Shown: positions 25,150 through 34,860, counted from the stretch's first letter. The stretch: DNA of 45,777 nucleotides from Nevskia sp. (GCF_023266035.1 NZ_JAHFRY010000018.1:1-45777); one strand, 5' to 3'. Notes: generated by a model not told the origin, from the sequence alone. Numbers and translations: made by a program.

Positions 25150-27141
25150 TCAGCCCGCCTTACCGATTCTGACGACCACCGCATTGCGTTCCACCGTCTG
25201 GCCTTCCGTGCAGTGCGTGGACTCGACCACGCCATCAGCCTCGGCGCAGATGCGCATTTCCATCTTCATGGATTCGAGGATCGCAACAACATCGCCGGTC
25301 TTCACCGCGTCGCCGCTCTTCACGTTGACCTTGAGAATCATCCCCATCATCGGCGCGCGAAGCTCGCCGCTCGCCTCGCTGGTGGCGCTGATGTAGCTGA
25401 GATAGGGCAGCGCCTCGAAGGCGTGCGTGCCAGCGTCGTCCTGCACGTGGACCGTATCGCCGTCCTGGATCACGCGCACGTTGAGGCGGCGGTTGCCGAG
25501 GATGGCGAGATAGCGGTGGTCACCGAGGGGGCGCAGGTTCAGTTCCGTGGGCGCGTCGTCCACCGCGAGCCGCTGGCTGCCGTCGGCAGCCAGCGGGGCG
25601 AAGCGGATCGCGGCCGAGACCACTCCGCTTTGCAGATGCAGCGCGGGGATCGGCGCCAGGCCATCGCCGGAATCGGCCATCTGCCAGCCGGTGAGTGCAG
25701 CTGCGGACCACACGCCGGCCGCGGGCTCGGCGCGATTGCGCAGCAGCCAGACGTAGGCAGCAATCGCGAGCGTGCCATGGTCGTGCAGTGCGGTCTTCAG
25801 TGACCACGAGGCTATCTGCTCGTCGATGAGCCGCGTGTGGAAGCTGGCGTCGCGCGTCTGCGGCAAGGACAACAGGCGCTTGAGGAACGCGCGGTTGGTG
25901 ATGACGCCGAACACGCTCATCTCGTCCAGTGCGAGCTGCATGCGGTCCATCGCCTGGTCGCGTGTCGGCGCGTGGGTGATGAGCTTGGCCAGCATCGGGT
26001 CGTACCAGGGCGTGACCTCGCTGCCGGTATCTACGCCGGCCTCCACGCGCACGCCTCGGGCCGGGAAACTCACGTGCGCGAGCCGTCCGGTGGAGGGCAG
26101 GAAGTTGGCGGATGGGTCCTCGGCACAGATGCGCGTCTCGACCGCGTGACCGCTGACCTTCACATCGCTCTGGTTCAGCGCCAGCCCTTCACCCGAGGCG
26201 ATGCGCAGCATCAGTTCCACGACGTCCAGCCCGGTCACCTCCTCGGTGACGGGATGCTCCACCTGCAGGCGCGGGTTCACCTCCAGAAAATAGTAGTGAT
26301 CGCCCTGCACGATGAATTCCACCGTGCCGACGTTGCGATAGTTCAGGCGCTCGCCGAGGCGCACGGCGTCGGCCAGCAGGCGCTCGCGCAGACCTGGCGC
26401 GAGCGGCGCAGCGGGTGCTTCCTCGACCAGCTTCTGGTGGCGGCGCTGCAGGGTGCATTCGCGCTCGAACAGGTGAATAACCTTGCCCTTTCCGTCGCCG
26501 ACGATCTGCACTTCGATGTGTCGCGCCCGCTCGATCATCTGTTCGACGATCAGCGAGGGCGAGCCGAAGGAGTTCTTCGCCTCGCGCATCGCCGACTCGA
26601 TGTCCGCAGCCAGCGTGTCCAGCGTGTCCAGCGCACGCATGCCCTTGCCACCGCCGCCGGCCGCGGCCTTGAGCATCACCGGCAGGCGCAGGCCGCGCAC
26701 GGTGTCGGCGATTTTCATGGCGTCATCGCTGGCGCCCTCGCTGCCCGGCACCACCGGCACGCCGGCCGCTATGGCCTCGCGCTTGGCCATGGCCTTGTCG
26801 CCGAGCCGGTCGATGACCTCTGGCGTGGGGCCGATGAAGGCGAGGCCCGCGGCCTCGACCGCGCGCGCGAAAGCCGCGTTCTCGGCGAGAAAGCCGAAGC
26901 CCGGATGGATGGCCTCTGCGCCTACGCTTTTGGCCGCCTCGATCACGCGCTCCATGCGCAGGTAGCTCTCGGCGGCAGGCGCACCGCCGATCTCGATGCT
27001 CTGGCCGATCTCGCGCACATGCAGCGCGTCGCGATCCGCTATGGAATGCACGCCGGCCGCGCCGACGCCGAGGCGGCGGCAGGTGCGGGCGATGCGGCAG
27101 GCGATTTCGCCGCGGTTGGCGATCAGGATTTTCTTGAACAT
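25150..27141 (-). CDS. Biotin-dependent acyl-CoA carboxylase alpha subunit
   Basis: The protein has 663 residues, the size of MCC/GCC alpha subunits (LiuD/AtuF type). Biotin carboxylase landmarks are FKKILIANRGEIACRI, the glycine-rich ATP loop KAAAGGGGKGM (from residue 158) and EVNPRLQVEHPVTE. The C-terminal biotinyl domain has ESMKMEMR, with Lys626 the expected biotinylation site. It lies 31 nt after the second carboxyltransferase gene and 7 nt before a LiuC-like hydratase. It carboxylates biotin with bicarbonate and ATP and hands the carboxyl group to one or both beta subunits. The gene context points to a 3-methylcrotonyl-, geranyl- or related 3-methyl-2-enoyl-CoA carboxylase, but the exact acyl-CoA cannot be told. 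Confidence 0.95.
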   Translation of the reverse strand: MFKKILIANRGEIACRIARTCRRLGVGAAGVHSIADRDALHVREIGQSIEIGGAPAAESYLRMERVIEAAKSVGAEAIHPGFGFLAENAAFARAVEAAGLAFIGPTPEVIDRLGDKAMAKREAIAAGVPVVPGSEGASDDAMKIADTVRGLRLPVMLKAAAGGGGKGMRALDTLDTLAADIESAMREAKNSFGSPSLIVEQMIERARHIEVQIVGDGKGKVIHLFERECTLQRRHQKLVEEAPAAPLAPGLRERLLADAVRLGERLNYRNVGTVEFIVQGDHYYFLEVNPRLQVEHPVTEEVTGLDVVELMLRIASGEGLALNQSDVKVSGHAVETRICAEDPSANFLPSTGRLAHVSFPARGVRVEAGVDTGSEVTPWYDPMLAKLITHAPTRDQAMDRMQLALDEMSVFGVITNRAFLKRLLSLPQTRDASFHTRLIDEQIASWSLKTALHDHGTLAIAAYVWLLRNRAEPAAGVWSAAALTGWQMADSGDGLAPIPALHLQSGVVSAAIRFAPLAADGSQRLAVDDAPTELNLRPLGDHRYLAILGNRRLNVRVIQDGDTVHVQDDAGTHAFEALPYLSYISATSEASGELRAPMMGMILKVNVKSGDAVKTGDVVAILESMKMEMRICAEADGVVESTHCTEGQTVERNAVVVRIGKAG

Positions 27142-27172
27142 GGTCGGGTATCAGGTATTGGTCGGCCGCGCA

Positions 27173-28780
27173 TCACATGCGGAACACGCCCATGCGGGTC
27201 GGAATGGCCTTGGTGCGGCCGGCGAGATCGAGCAGCAACGCCATCACCTCGCGCGTCTCGGTGGGTTCGATGACCATGTCGCACCACAGGTTGCGCGCGT
27301 AGTTGTACGGGCTCACGAAGTCGGTGAACTCCTGCCGGATTGGCGCCTCGTAGGCGGCGCGCTCGTCGGCCGTCCAGCTCTTGCCTTCGCGCTGCTGGAT
27401 GGTCTCGCGCACCATCGACATCGTGGTCGCCGCCTGGTCCGGCCCCATCAGTCCGGCGTGCGCCGTCGGCCACATCATCATGCAGTGCGGGCTGAAGCCG
27501 CGGCCGCACATTGCCATGTAGGCCGCAGCATAGGACGCGCCGGTGATCAGCGTGTACTTGGGCACGTTGGCCGAGGCCATCGCGGTCATGAACTTGGCGC
27601 CGTGCTTGGCGATACCCGCGCGCTCCACCGTGGTGCCCACCATGAAGCCGGGGGTATCGACCAGGAACAGCATCGGCACATCGCGCTTGCAGCACATCTC
27701 CATGAAATGCGCGCCCTTGACCGCGCTTTCGGGGAACATCACGCCATTGCTGGCGAGAATGCCGATGGGATAGCCGTGGATGTTGGCGAAGCCGCAGATG
27801 AGTGTTTCGCCAAACAGCGGCTTGAATTCCTGCAGCACGCTGCCATCCACCAGCCGCGCAAGAATCTCGCGGGTGTTGTTCGGCACACGACGATCAGCGC
27901 TGAACAGGCCGTAGATTTCGGCAGGGTCGTACAGCGGCCGCTCGGGCTGCGCGAGCGGCCAGCGCAGCGCCGGACGCGGCTCCAGCCGGGCGACAATGTC
28001 GCGCGTGATGGCCAGCGCATGGCTGTCGTTCTCGGCCATGTGATCGGTCACGCCGCTGATGGTGCTGTGCATCAGCGCGCCGCCGAGCGATTCGATGTCG
28101 CTCACCTCCTTGGTCGCGGCGTAGACGAGCTGCGGGCTGCCGAGAAACATCGCGCCCTGGTTGCGGATGATGACCACCTCATCGCACAGCGCCGGGATGT
28201 ACGCCCCGCCCGCGGTGGACGGCCCGTGGACGATGGCGATCTGCGCGATGCCCTCGGCCGACATGCGCACCTGGTTGTACATGATCGAACCGGCCTGGCC
28301 CTCGTCCGGGAAGATGTTCGCGAGGTCGGGCAGAAATCCGCCACCGGACTGGACCATGGTGATGCACGGCAGTCGGTGCTGCCACGCAAACTGCTGCGCC
28401 CGCGTGTGGCGCTTGGTGGTCATGCCGAACATGGTGCCGCCCTTCACCGTCGCCTCGTTGACGATGAGCATGCAGGCGCGGCCCTGCACCATGCCGACGC
28501 CGGTGATGATGGTGGCGCCGGGCGGCACCCCCTCGTACATTCCCTCGCCCGCCATGTGGCCGAATTCGAGGAAGGGCGAACCGGGATCCAGCAGCGCGCT
28601 GATGCGCTCGCGCGGCAGCATCTGCCCGCGGCTCTTGTGCAGCGCGCGGGCTTTTTCCGATCCGCCGACGCTCGCCGCAGCGCGGCGTGTCTTCAGCTCG
28701 GCGATCTGTGCGAGATAGGCCGCGCGGTTGCGCGAGAATTCTTCTGACGAAGTCGATACATGGGAAGTCAGGACGCTCAT
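27173..28780 (-). CDS. Acyl-CoA carboxylase beta subunit (carboxyltransferase), divergent copy
   Basis: The protein has 535 residues and aligns without any gap to the neighbouring 535-residue paralogue. MCC-type landmarks are MLPRERISALLDPGSPFLE, STAGGAYIPALCDE and 'GPDQAATTM'. Two places depart from the common family pattern. SGGGF (145-149) replaces SGGAN, and GASYAAA (414-420) replaces GASYGAG, changing two glycines in the C-terminal oxyanion-hole segment. It is the second gene of the operon, 13 nt after the first copy. It may form mixed hexamers with the first copy or recognise a different acyl-CoA. No frameshift or stop is seen, so it is probably expressed. Confidence 0.93.
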   Translation of the reverse strand: MSVLTSHVSTSSEEFSRNRAAYLAQIAELKTRRAAASVGGSEKARALHKSRGQMLPRERISALLDPGSPFLEFGHMAGEGMYEGVPPGATIITGVGMVQGRACMLIVNEATVKGGTMFGMTTKRHTRAQQFAWQHRLPCITMVQSGGGFLPDLANIFPDEGQAGSIMYNQVRMSAEGIAQIAIVHGPSTAGGAYIPALCDEVVIIRNQGAMFLGSPQLVYAATKEVSDIESLGGALMHSTISGVTDHMAENDSHALAITRDIVARLEPRPALRWPLAQPERPLYDPAEIYGLFSADRRVPNNTREILARLVDGSVLQEFKPLFGETLICGFANIHGYPIGILASNGVMFPESAVKGAHFMEMCCKRDVPMLFLVDTPGFMVGTTVERAGIAKHGAKFMTAMASANVPKYTLITGASYAAAYMAMCGRGFSPHCMMMWPTAHAGLMGPDQAATTMSMVRETIQQREGKSWTADERAAYEAPIRQEFTDFVSPYNYARNLWCDMVIEPTETREVMALLLDLAGRTKAIPTRMGVFRM

Positions 28781-28793
28781 GGTGTTCTCGTCC

Positions 28794-30401
28794 TCACATC
28801 CGGAACACGCCGAACTCGGTGGGCTCGGCCGGCGTGCGGCCCGCGAGCTCCAGCAACAGGCCCATCACCGTGCGCGTTTCCAGCGGGTCGATCACCATGT
28901 CGCACCAGGTGTTGCGGGCAAAGTTGTAGGCATTGGCGAATTCCTCGAAGGTCTTGCGCGTCGGCGCCATGTAGGCCTCGCGCTCCTCGGGCGTCCAGCT
29001 CGTGCCCTCGCGCTTGTGGATGTCGTCCTTGACCATCGCCAGCGTGGTCGCCGCCTGATCCGGACCCATGATCGCCGCGCGACCGCTGGGCCACATCAGC
29101 ATCGCGTTGGGCTTGAACGCGCGGCCGCACATCGCGAGATACCCGGCGCCGTAAGACGCGCCGATGATCAGCGTGTATTTGGGCACCGAGGCGCAGGCCA
29201 TCGCCGTGATCATCTTGGCACCGTGCTTGGCGATGCCGGCTTCCTCGGCCTCACGCCCGACCATGAAGCCGGTGACGTCGGCCATGAACAACAGCGGGAT
29301 GTCGCGCTTGCAGCAGATGTCGATGAAGTGCGTGGCCTTCATCGCACACTCGGCGAACAGCACGCCGTTGTTGCACAAGATACCGACCTCGAAACCCATC
29401 ATGCGACCCCAGCCGCAGATCAGGGTCTCGCCGTACAGCGGTTTGAATTCGCGGAACTCGCTGCCGTCCATGAGCCGCGCGACGATCTCACGGTTGTCGG
29501 TGGGCACGCGGGTGTCGCGGCTGACGATGCCGTAGATGTCCTTCGGGTCGTGGACCGGCGGACGCGGCGGCAGCGCCTTCCAGCGCTGCGTCGGCGGCGT
29601 GCCCAGATTGGCAACCAGGTCGCGGACGATGGCGATGGCGTGTCCGTCGCTCTCGGCGAGATAGTCGGTGACGCCGCTGACCCGCGAGTGCATCTCGCCG
29701 CCGCCGAGTGTCTCTTCGTCCACCACGTCCTTGGTCGCCGCGTAAACGAGCTGCGGGCCGCCGAGAAACATGCGGCCCTGGTTGCGCACGATGACGTTCT
29801 GGTCGCACAGCGCCGGCATGTAGGCGCCGCCAGCGGTGGATGTGCCATGCACCGTCGCGATCTGGGCGATGCCCTCGCCGGACATGCGGATCTGGTTCCA
29901 GAAAATGGTGCCGAACTGGCCCCAGTCCGGGAACACGTGGGGCTGGTCCGGCAGGTTGGCGCCACCGGACTGGACCAGGGTGATGCAGGGCAGGCGGTGC
30001 TGCCAGGCGAAGCGCTGGGCGCGCACGTGCTTCTTGCAGGTGATGCCGTAGTAGGTGCCGCCTTTCACGGTGGCGTCGTTGGCCATGATCATGCACGGAC
30101 GACCGGACACCAGGCCCACGCCGGTGATGATGCTGCCACCCGGCGGCACGCCCTCGTACAGGCCCTCGCCCGCCAGGTGCGAGAACTCCAGGAACGGCGA
30201 GCCGGGATCGATCAGCGCTGCCACGCGCTCGCGCGGCAGCATCTGCTTGCGCTGCTTGTGCAGTCGCCGCGCGCGCTCGGGGCCGCCGGCGCTGGCTTCA
30301 GTGCGGCGCCGCTGCAGGTCGGCCACGCGGGCGAGATAGGCCTCGCGATTGAGGCGAAAGTCCTCGGTGGAGGACGACACCCGGGAAGACATCAGGGCCA
30401 T
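28794..30401 (-). CDS. Acyl-CoA carboxylase beta subunit (carboxyltransferase)
   Basis: The protein has 535 residues and is the first gene of the minus carboxylase operon. It carries the complete MCC/GCC-type signature: MLPRERVAALIDPGSPFLE, NDATVKGGTYYGIT, VQSGGANLP, STAGGAYMPALCDQ, GASYGAGYLAMCGRAF and MGPDQAATTL. With the biotin-carboxylase subunit three genes on it should form an alpha6beta6-type carboxylase for a 3-methyl-2-enoyl-CoA. It has the canonical glycines that the second copy lacks. Upstream lies a 726-nt intergenic region with a strong palindrome, so transcription probably begins there. The distance from palindrome to start (about 400 nt) implies a long leader or a further promoter closer in. 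Confidence 0.94.
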   Translation of the reverse strand: MALMSSRVSSSTEDFRLNREAYLARVADLQRRRTEASAGGPERARRLHKQRKQMLPRERVAALIDPGSPFLEFSHLAGEGLYEGVPPGGSIITGVGLVSGRPCMIMANDATVKGGTYYGITCKKHVRAQRFAWQHRLPCITLVQSGGANLPDQPHVFPDWGQFGTIFWNQIRMSGEGIAQIATVHGTSTAGGAYMPALCDQNVIVRNQGRMFLGGPQLVYAATKDVVDEETLGGGEMHSRVSGVTDYLAESDGHAIAIVRDLVANLGTPPTQRWKALPPRPPVHDPKDIYGIVSRDTRVPTDNREIVARLMDGSEFREFKPLYGETLICGWGRMMGFEVGILCNNGVLFAECAMKATHFIDICCKRDIPLLFMADVTGFMVGREAEEAGIAKHGAKMITAMACASVPKYTLIIGASYGAGYLAMCGRAFKPNAMLMWPSGRAAIMGPDQAATTLAMVKDDIHKREGTSWTPEEREAYMAPTRKTFEEFANAYNFARNTWCDMVIDPLETRTVMGLLLELAGRTPAEPTEFGVFRM

Positions 30402-30748
30402 CGGCTTCGAAACTCCTGGAACGGTCGACCCGGCACCGGGCGGCGTCGGGGAAAACGGTATTGACGCCGTCTAGTGGACGACGCGGCCCCCGATCACTGC
30501 GCAGTCGAGGCGGGTCGCAGGCTTGCGCTGACCCGCCGACACCCGGTACCCGCCTCGCAAGTCGCGCAGAGGTCTGGGTCGCACACGCTGCCTGAACTGC
30601 CACTGCATCGGCCAGGCTGATGCATTCGACGCGGCGCGATGCTTCGGCGAACGACTACTGCCCGCCGCAATCCGGTCCCTGCCCTCCGCAGGCCGCGCTC
30701 GGCGGGAAGGCCGGCAGCCTCGCTGCACCAAACTTGCGCAACAGCCCC

Positions 30749-30767
30749 GGAACACCGGGCCGGTTCC
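30749..30767. promoter_or_regulatory. GGAAC-N9-GTTCC inverted repeat upstream of sigma54 regulator
   Basis: The half-site sequence is the same as in the presumed enhancer at 37.29 kb, but the spacing differs (9 nt here, 6 and 0 nt there). It could let the sigma54 activator control its own gene about 360 nt downstream. Five-base arms in GC-rich DNA can arise by chance. Confidence 0.25.
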
Positions 30768-30803
30768 CTGGTGACCCTGCCCGACCCGGTCCATGATTTC
30801 ATT

Positions 30804-30825
30804 TTCTATCAAACGCTTGATAGAA
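30804..30825. promoter_or_regulatory. Perfect 9-4-9 palindrome, TetR/KstR2-like operator candidate
   Basis: TTCTATCAA and TTGATAGAA flank ACGC. The inner 14 bases ATCAAACGCTTGAT agree with the published KstR2 motif AnCAAGnnCTTGnT at 9 of 10 defined positions (recalled, not looked up). The window encodes a KstR2-like TetR protein at the far end of the same carboxylase operon. The site lies between two outward-facing units, so it could control either or both. An AT-rich surround suggests a promoter overlaps it. Confidence 0.6.
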
Positions 30826-31127
30826 TTTATGACGATTTTCGGTCGCAGCTCAATGGACATCGACAATGCTTTCCCCTGGGTTTCCGCGTCGTTCGGATGT
30901 CCGCGGAAGGGACATCGACGCTGTCTTTAAGGCTATGAGAGTGCCCGCGCAAGCTCGCAAGCGCAAGCCCTTCCGGGATCGCGCGATGCCCTGCGCAGAC
31001 CCTACACGCTGCACCCGCGACCGGAGTCGCAGCGCAGCCTGCATCAAGGTGCGCTGATTCGAGGACACTTGCTGATCAGCAGGGACACAAGGTATTCCGT
31101 CGCACCGCGTCAGCTCAGGAGCAGACC

Positions 31128-33167
31128 ATGAACCACCGCAGCGCATCGCCCGTGATGGATCGGGGTCAGTCCCTGAAAATCACCCGCGCTTGGGAAGCGT
31201 TTCTCAGCGGTGAGCCGGTGCCGGACGAGGGCTTGCGTCATCTGGTGCTGGCGTCCTGGCAGCGCAGCCACCTGCATCAGGTGGACCCGAAGTTGAGCAA
31301 GGCACCGGTCGATCCTGATCGACTGGCCAGCGCCCGACTGGCCCACAGCGAACTGATCGAATCGGCGATTCCGGTCCTGTGCGAAACCGAGCGACTGTTG
31401 CACGAGGCCGGTGTCATCGTCCTGCTGTGCAGCCCCAGCGGCCTGATCCTGGAATCGCGCGGCTCGCGCAAGATCCTGGATCTCGGACTCGACGCCAACA
31501 TCATCCCGGGCGGCATCTGGCATGAGGACGTGTGCGGCACCAATGCCGTAGGCACCGCCATCACGGCGGACCGGCCGATCCAGCTCAACGGACCGGAGCA
31601 TTTCTGCGAGGGCATCAAGCGCTGGACCTGCGCCGCCAGCCTGGTCAAGGACCCGCTCGACGAGCGGCTGCTGGGTGCACTCGACATTTCGTACAGCGAA
31701 GCGCAGCTCGACCGGCATGCCCTGCCCCTGGTGATTTCCGCCGCCAGGCGCATCGAGGCCAACCTGTACGGCCGCGAAATGAAGCGGCAGCACTTCCTGC
31801 TGGAAAGCTACCTGGATCGCTACGCACATCGCGCGCACGACGGCCTCCTGCTGCTCGACCGCCGCGACCGTCTGCTGCGCTGGAACGAGAATGCACCGCT
31901 GGCCCTGGCCCGCCGAGGCATCACCCTGCCGCTGAAGCGCGGTGCGGCGCTCGATGAGGGCCTGGCTGCACGGGGCATGATTGACGATCGCTGCGACTCG
32001 ACGCTGCCGCCGTGGATCGCCCCGGACTGGGTGCAACCCCTGATCCTGGATGGCCGTCGCGAGGGGTCCGTGGTCATCATTCCGTTTCGACCGCCCGCCC
32101 GCCCCATGGCAGCGTCCGGAAGTACCACCGACACCGGGCATGGTGTCCGCGATCCGCGCCTGGCCGGGCATCGCAGCCCCGGTATGCGCCGCGCGCTGGA
32201 GCAGGCCGAGCGGGTCGCCGCACTCGATATTCCCGTGCTGATCGAAGGCGAAACCGGTACCGGCAAGGAGTTGCTGGCGCACGAGATTCATCAGTGCAGC
32301 GCCCGGAGCGGCAAGCCCTTCGTCGCGGTGAACTGCGGCGCGATTCCGCGCGAGCTGCTGGCGAGCGAGCTGTTCGGCCACACGGAGGGGGCGTTCACCG
32401 GCGCGCGCCGCGGCGGCCACGCCGGCAAGTTCGAGCAGGCCCACGGCGGCACCTTGTTTCTGGATGAGCTGGGTGAACTGCCGCTGGACCTGCAGCCCTA
32501 CCTGCTGCGCGTGCTCGAGTGCAAGGACCTGGTTCGATTGGGCAGTGCGAGCAGCCGGCCCATCGACGTCAGGATCATCGCCGCGACCAACCGTTCACTG
32601 CGCACACAGATGGAACGCGCGCAGTTCCGCGACGATCTGTTCTACCGCTTTCACGTCAGCCTTGTCCTGCCGCCGCTGCGCGAACGCAGGGAGGACATGG
32701 ATCGCTACATCGCGCACTGCCTCGACGAGCTGGCGCGGCGTCACGGCCTGGACCGATCCCTGAGCCCGCGGCTCATCGCCGCGCTGAAACGCTATTCATT
32801 CCCCGGCAATCTGCGCGAGATGCACAACCTGGTCGAGCAGATGGCGGTCATGAGCGACCGTCACGAACTCGACATGCCCGACCTTCCCGAACCTTTGCGC
32901 AGCCAGCTGGATCGGCCGGATCCCGCGCAGGGGCTTCAGGTGGAACGCCCCCAGTCCCTCCGACACGCCGAGCGTCAGGCCATCCTCGCGGCCCTGAGCG
33001 CCGAGCGTGGCAATCGCGGCCACGCAGCGCAACGCCTGGGCATCTCGCGCACGACGCTGTACCGCCGGCTGATCGAGTACGACCTCGTTGAGGTCCTGAC
33101 TGCGGACACGGACGCCGCCGATTCGACGATGCATCCGATGCCCCGGGGCGCGAGCGCCATGCAGTAA
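31128..33167 (+). CDS. Sigma54-dependent Fis-family activator, AcoR/DhaR type
   Basis: The protein has 679 residues. The N-terminal part has a GAF-type sensor with the AcoR-family signature '[15 protein letters not shown]' (131-145), followed by a PAS-like stretch near 230-320. The AAA+ domain has Walker A GETGTGKE (374-381), the sigma54-contact loop GAFTGA (421-426) and Walker B GTLFLDE (441-447). A Fis-type helix-turn-helix ([17 protein letters not shown]) is near the C terminus. It should bind an enhancer, sense a small molecule directly through the GAF domain and remodel sigma54 polymerase. It converges with the CoA-ligase gene with a 9-nt gap. The only consensus sigma54 promoters I found in the window are at 37.15 and 37.43 kb and are its probable targets. 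Confidence 0.95.
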   Translation: MNHRSASPVMDRGQSLKITRAWEAFLSGEPVPDEGLRHLVLASWQRSHLHQVDPKLSKAPVDPDRLASARLAHSELIESAIPVLCETERLLHEAGVIVLLCSPSGLILESRGSRKILDLGLDANIIPGGIWHEDVCGTNAVGTAITADRPIQLNGPEHFCEGIKRWTCAASLVKDPLDERLLGALDISYSEAQLDRHALPLVISAARRIEANLYGREMKRQHFLLESYLDRYAHRAHDGLLLLDRRDRLLRWNENAPLALARRGITLPLKRGAALDEGLAARGMIDDRCDSTLPPWIAPDWVQPLILDGRREGSVVIIPFRPPARPMAASGSTTDTGHGVRDPRLAGHRSPGMRRALEQAERVAALDIPVLIEGETGTGKELLAHEIHQCSARSGKPFVAVNCGAIPRELLASELFGHTEGAFTGARRGGHAGKFEQAHGGTLFLDELGELPLDLQPYLLRVLECKDLVRLGSASSRPIDVRIIAATNRSLRTQMERAQFRDDLFYRFHVSLVLPPLRERREDMDRYIAHCLDELARRHGLDRSLSPRLIAALKRYSFPGNLREMHNLVEQMAVMSDRHELDMPDLPEPLRSQLDRPDPAQGLQVERPQSLRHAERQAILAALSAERGNRGHAAQRLGISRTTLYRRLIEYDLVEVLTADTDAADSTMHPMPRGASAMQ

Positions 33168-33176
33168 TCGCGAGTC

Positions 33177-34823
33177 CTAGGAAATGGTGGCCTCGCGCAA
33201 CTCGCGCTTGAGGATCTTGCCGACCGGGTTGCGCGGAATGACCTCGACCACACGCAGCGATTCAGGGAGCTTGTAGCTGCCGAAGCCCTGCTCGCGCATC
33301 CATCCGGTGACCTCGCCCAGCGTCGGCGGAAGCCGAGTGTCACGCGCCACCACGCAGAGGCAGACCTTCTCGCCCATGATCTCGTCCGGCACCGCGATGG
33401 CCGCGCAGTCGGCAATGGCCGGATGTCCCAGCGCCATGTTCTCCACTTCGGCGGCGCTGATGTTGAAACCGCCGCGGATGATGATGTCCTTCTTGCGATC
33501 GAAGAAGCTGAGGAAATTGCCTTCCAGGATCTTGAATGTGTCGCCGGTGTAGAAGTAGCCGTCGGCGTCGAAGGATCGAGCATTGACGTCGGGCTGATTG
33601 AAGTAGCCTGGAAAGACGTTCGGCCCCCTGTATGCCAGTTCGCCCACGCCGCCGGGCTCGGTCACGAGCGCGCCATCCTCGCCGACGATCTTGACCTGCA
33701 CGCCGGGAATGGCCGACGCCCACTGCACGCCCTCGCGGCCCCACCATGGCAGGTGATCGACGCGCTGCGACGGGTCGGGCACATCATGCGGCCCGGCGAC
33801 CAGCGCAGTGCCCTCGTTCTGGCCCCAGAGGTTGATGATCTCGATGTCCCAGCGGCGCTTGAATTCCTGGATCGCGTAGGCCGAAGGCGGCGCCGAGCCG
33901 ACTGCCAAAGTACGGATGTGACTCAGGTCGATCTGGTCCACGTTCGGCAGCTTGCAGATCATGTTGAGCATGGCCGGCACCAGGCTGGAAAACTGCACGT
34001 TCTCCGTCGCGAGCTGCCTGACAAACAGGTCCAGGTTCAGCGGGTGATGCAGGATCAGGGTGCCGGCACGGAACAGCCAGGGCAGCAGCATCGCGCCGAC
34101 CCCGGTCATGTTGACGATGGGCGCGGCGCAGAGAATGCGATCACCATCCCGCACGTCGACGAGTGCCAGCACGCGACCGGACTGAAAGAACCAGTTGTTG
34201 TGCGACAGCGGCGTGCCCTTGGGCAGCGACTCGGTGCCGGAGGTCCAGCACAGCGTGAACACATCATTGGCGTCGAGCGAGACCTGTGACAGCAGGCCAG
34301 GCTTCGATGCGCCACTGGCCCACCTCGTCAGTTCCGCAAGACCGATGCGATGCTCGATCCGGTGCGCGCCACGCAGCTTGTCCACCAGGCCCAGATACTC
34401 CGTGCCCTTGAACGAGTCGGCTGCGATGTAGAAGCGGGCGGCCGTGGTTTCGGCAACGTGTCCGAGCTCGTGCTGGCGCCACTGCATGGCCAGCGGCGAA
34501 GGAATTCCGCCGGCCATGCTGACGCCGAAATACAGCGCGATGAGTTCCCAGACATTGGGCAACTGGATGATGACCACCTCATCCTTGTTCAGGCCCAGCT
34601 CCAGCAGACGGCTGGCGATGGCCTCTGCCGCCGCGCCGATCTGCGCCCAGGTCTTCTGCTGCGGCGCGGTCCCGACCAGAGCCACGCGATCGGCCGGATC
34701 GATCACCGCCATGCGATCGCCGTACGCGGCCACCTGTTCGCGAAAGGCATCGACCAACGTCCGCGTCCCCCAGTAGCCCGCGGCGACGTTTTCACGAATG
34801 ATTTTTTCGTGGTTCAGGATCAT
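33177..34823 (-). CDS. AMP-forming acyl-CoA ligase, cyclohexanecarboxylate/aryl-CoA ligase-like
   Basis: The track ORF (699 aa) includes a non-coding extension over the next gene. The real start is MILNHEKIIREN at 34823, preceded by GGAGAAACAAC, giving 548 residues. ANL-family motifs are TSGTESLPKG (P-loop), 'NLWGQNEGTA', 'YTGDTFKILEGNFLSFFDRKKDIIIRGG' and a C-terminal Lys in 'PRNPVGKILKREL'. The N-terminal region, with 'YWGTRTLVDAFREQVAAYGDRMAVID', resembles ligases for alicyclic and aryl acids (AliA/DHB-AMP-ligase-like group) more than fatty-acid ligases. It is the last gene of the minus three-gene unit, after two acyl-CoA dehydrogenase subunits. It probably makes the CoA ester that those subunits oxidise. 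Confidence 0.9.
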   Translation of the reverse strand: MILNHEKIIRENVAAGYWGTRTLVDAFREQVAAYGDRMAVIDPADRVALVGTAPQQKTWAQIGAAAEAIASRLLELGLNKDEVVIIQLPNVWELIALYFGVSMAGGIPSPLAMQWRQHELGHVAETTAARFYIAADSFKGTEYLGLVDKLRGAHRIEHRIGLAELTRWASGASKPGLLSQVSLDANDVFTLCWTSGTESLPKGTPLSHNNWFFQSGRVLALVDVRDGDRILCAAPIVNMTGVGAMLLPWLFRAGTLILHHPLNLDLFVRQLATENVQFSSLVPAMLNMICKLPNVDQIDLSHIRTLAVGSAPPSAYAIQEFKRRWDIEIINLWGQNEGTALVAGPHDVPDPSQRVDHLPWWGREGVQWASAIPGVQVKIVGEDGALVTEPGGVGELAYRGPNVFPGYFNQPDVNARSFDADGYFYTGDTFKILEGNFLSFFDRKKDIIIRGGFNISAAEVENMALGHPAIADCAAIAVPDEIMGEKVCLCVVARDTRLPPTLGEVTGWMREQGFGSYKLPESLRVVEVIPRNPVGKILKRELREATIS

Positions 34824-34860
34824 GTTGTTTCTCCGTTGCAGCGATCGGGGTGTGCGCGGT

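Larger units (their letters stand above)
30402..31127. other. Divergent intergenic region between carboxylase operon and sigma54 regulator
   Basis: This 726-nt stretch has several short open frames on both strands, none resembling a known protein or having a clear Shine-Dalgarno. It holds two notable dyads: the 22-bp palindrome at 30804 and a GGAAC-N9-GTTCC pair at 30749. The sequence around the palindrome is distinctly AT-rich against a GC-rich background. I found no sigma54-type TGGCAC-N5-TTGC element in it. Both flanking genes are transcribed outward, so it should contain promoters for both. Confidence 0.6.

Noticed and set aside
23448-25172. 574-aa plus-strand ORF opposite the acyl-CoA synthetase and hydratase
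   Set aside because: Spans two convincing minus-strand genes; composition is His/Arg-rich without any domain, typical of an antisense shadow in high-GC DNA.
26996-30464. Two plus-strand ORFs of 583 and 578 aa opposite the carboxylase beta genes
   Set aside because: Both are antisense shadows of strongly conserved carboxyltransferase genes; their similarity to each other only reflects the paralogous genes beneath.
31110-32444. 444-aa minus-strand ORF opposite the sigma54 activator
   Set aside because: Antisense shadow; the plus frame carries all AAA+ motifs.
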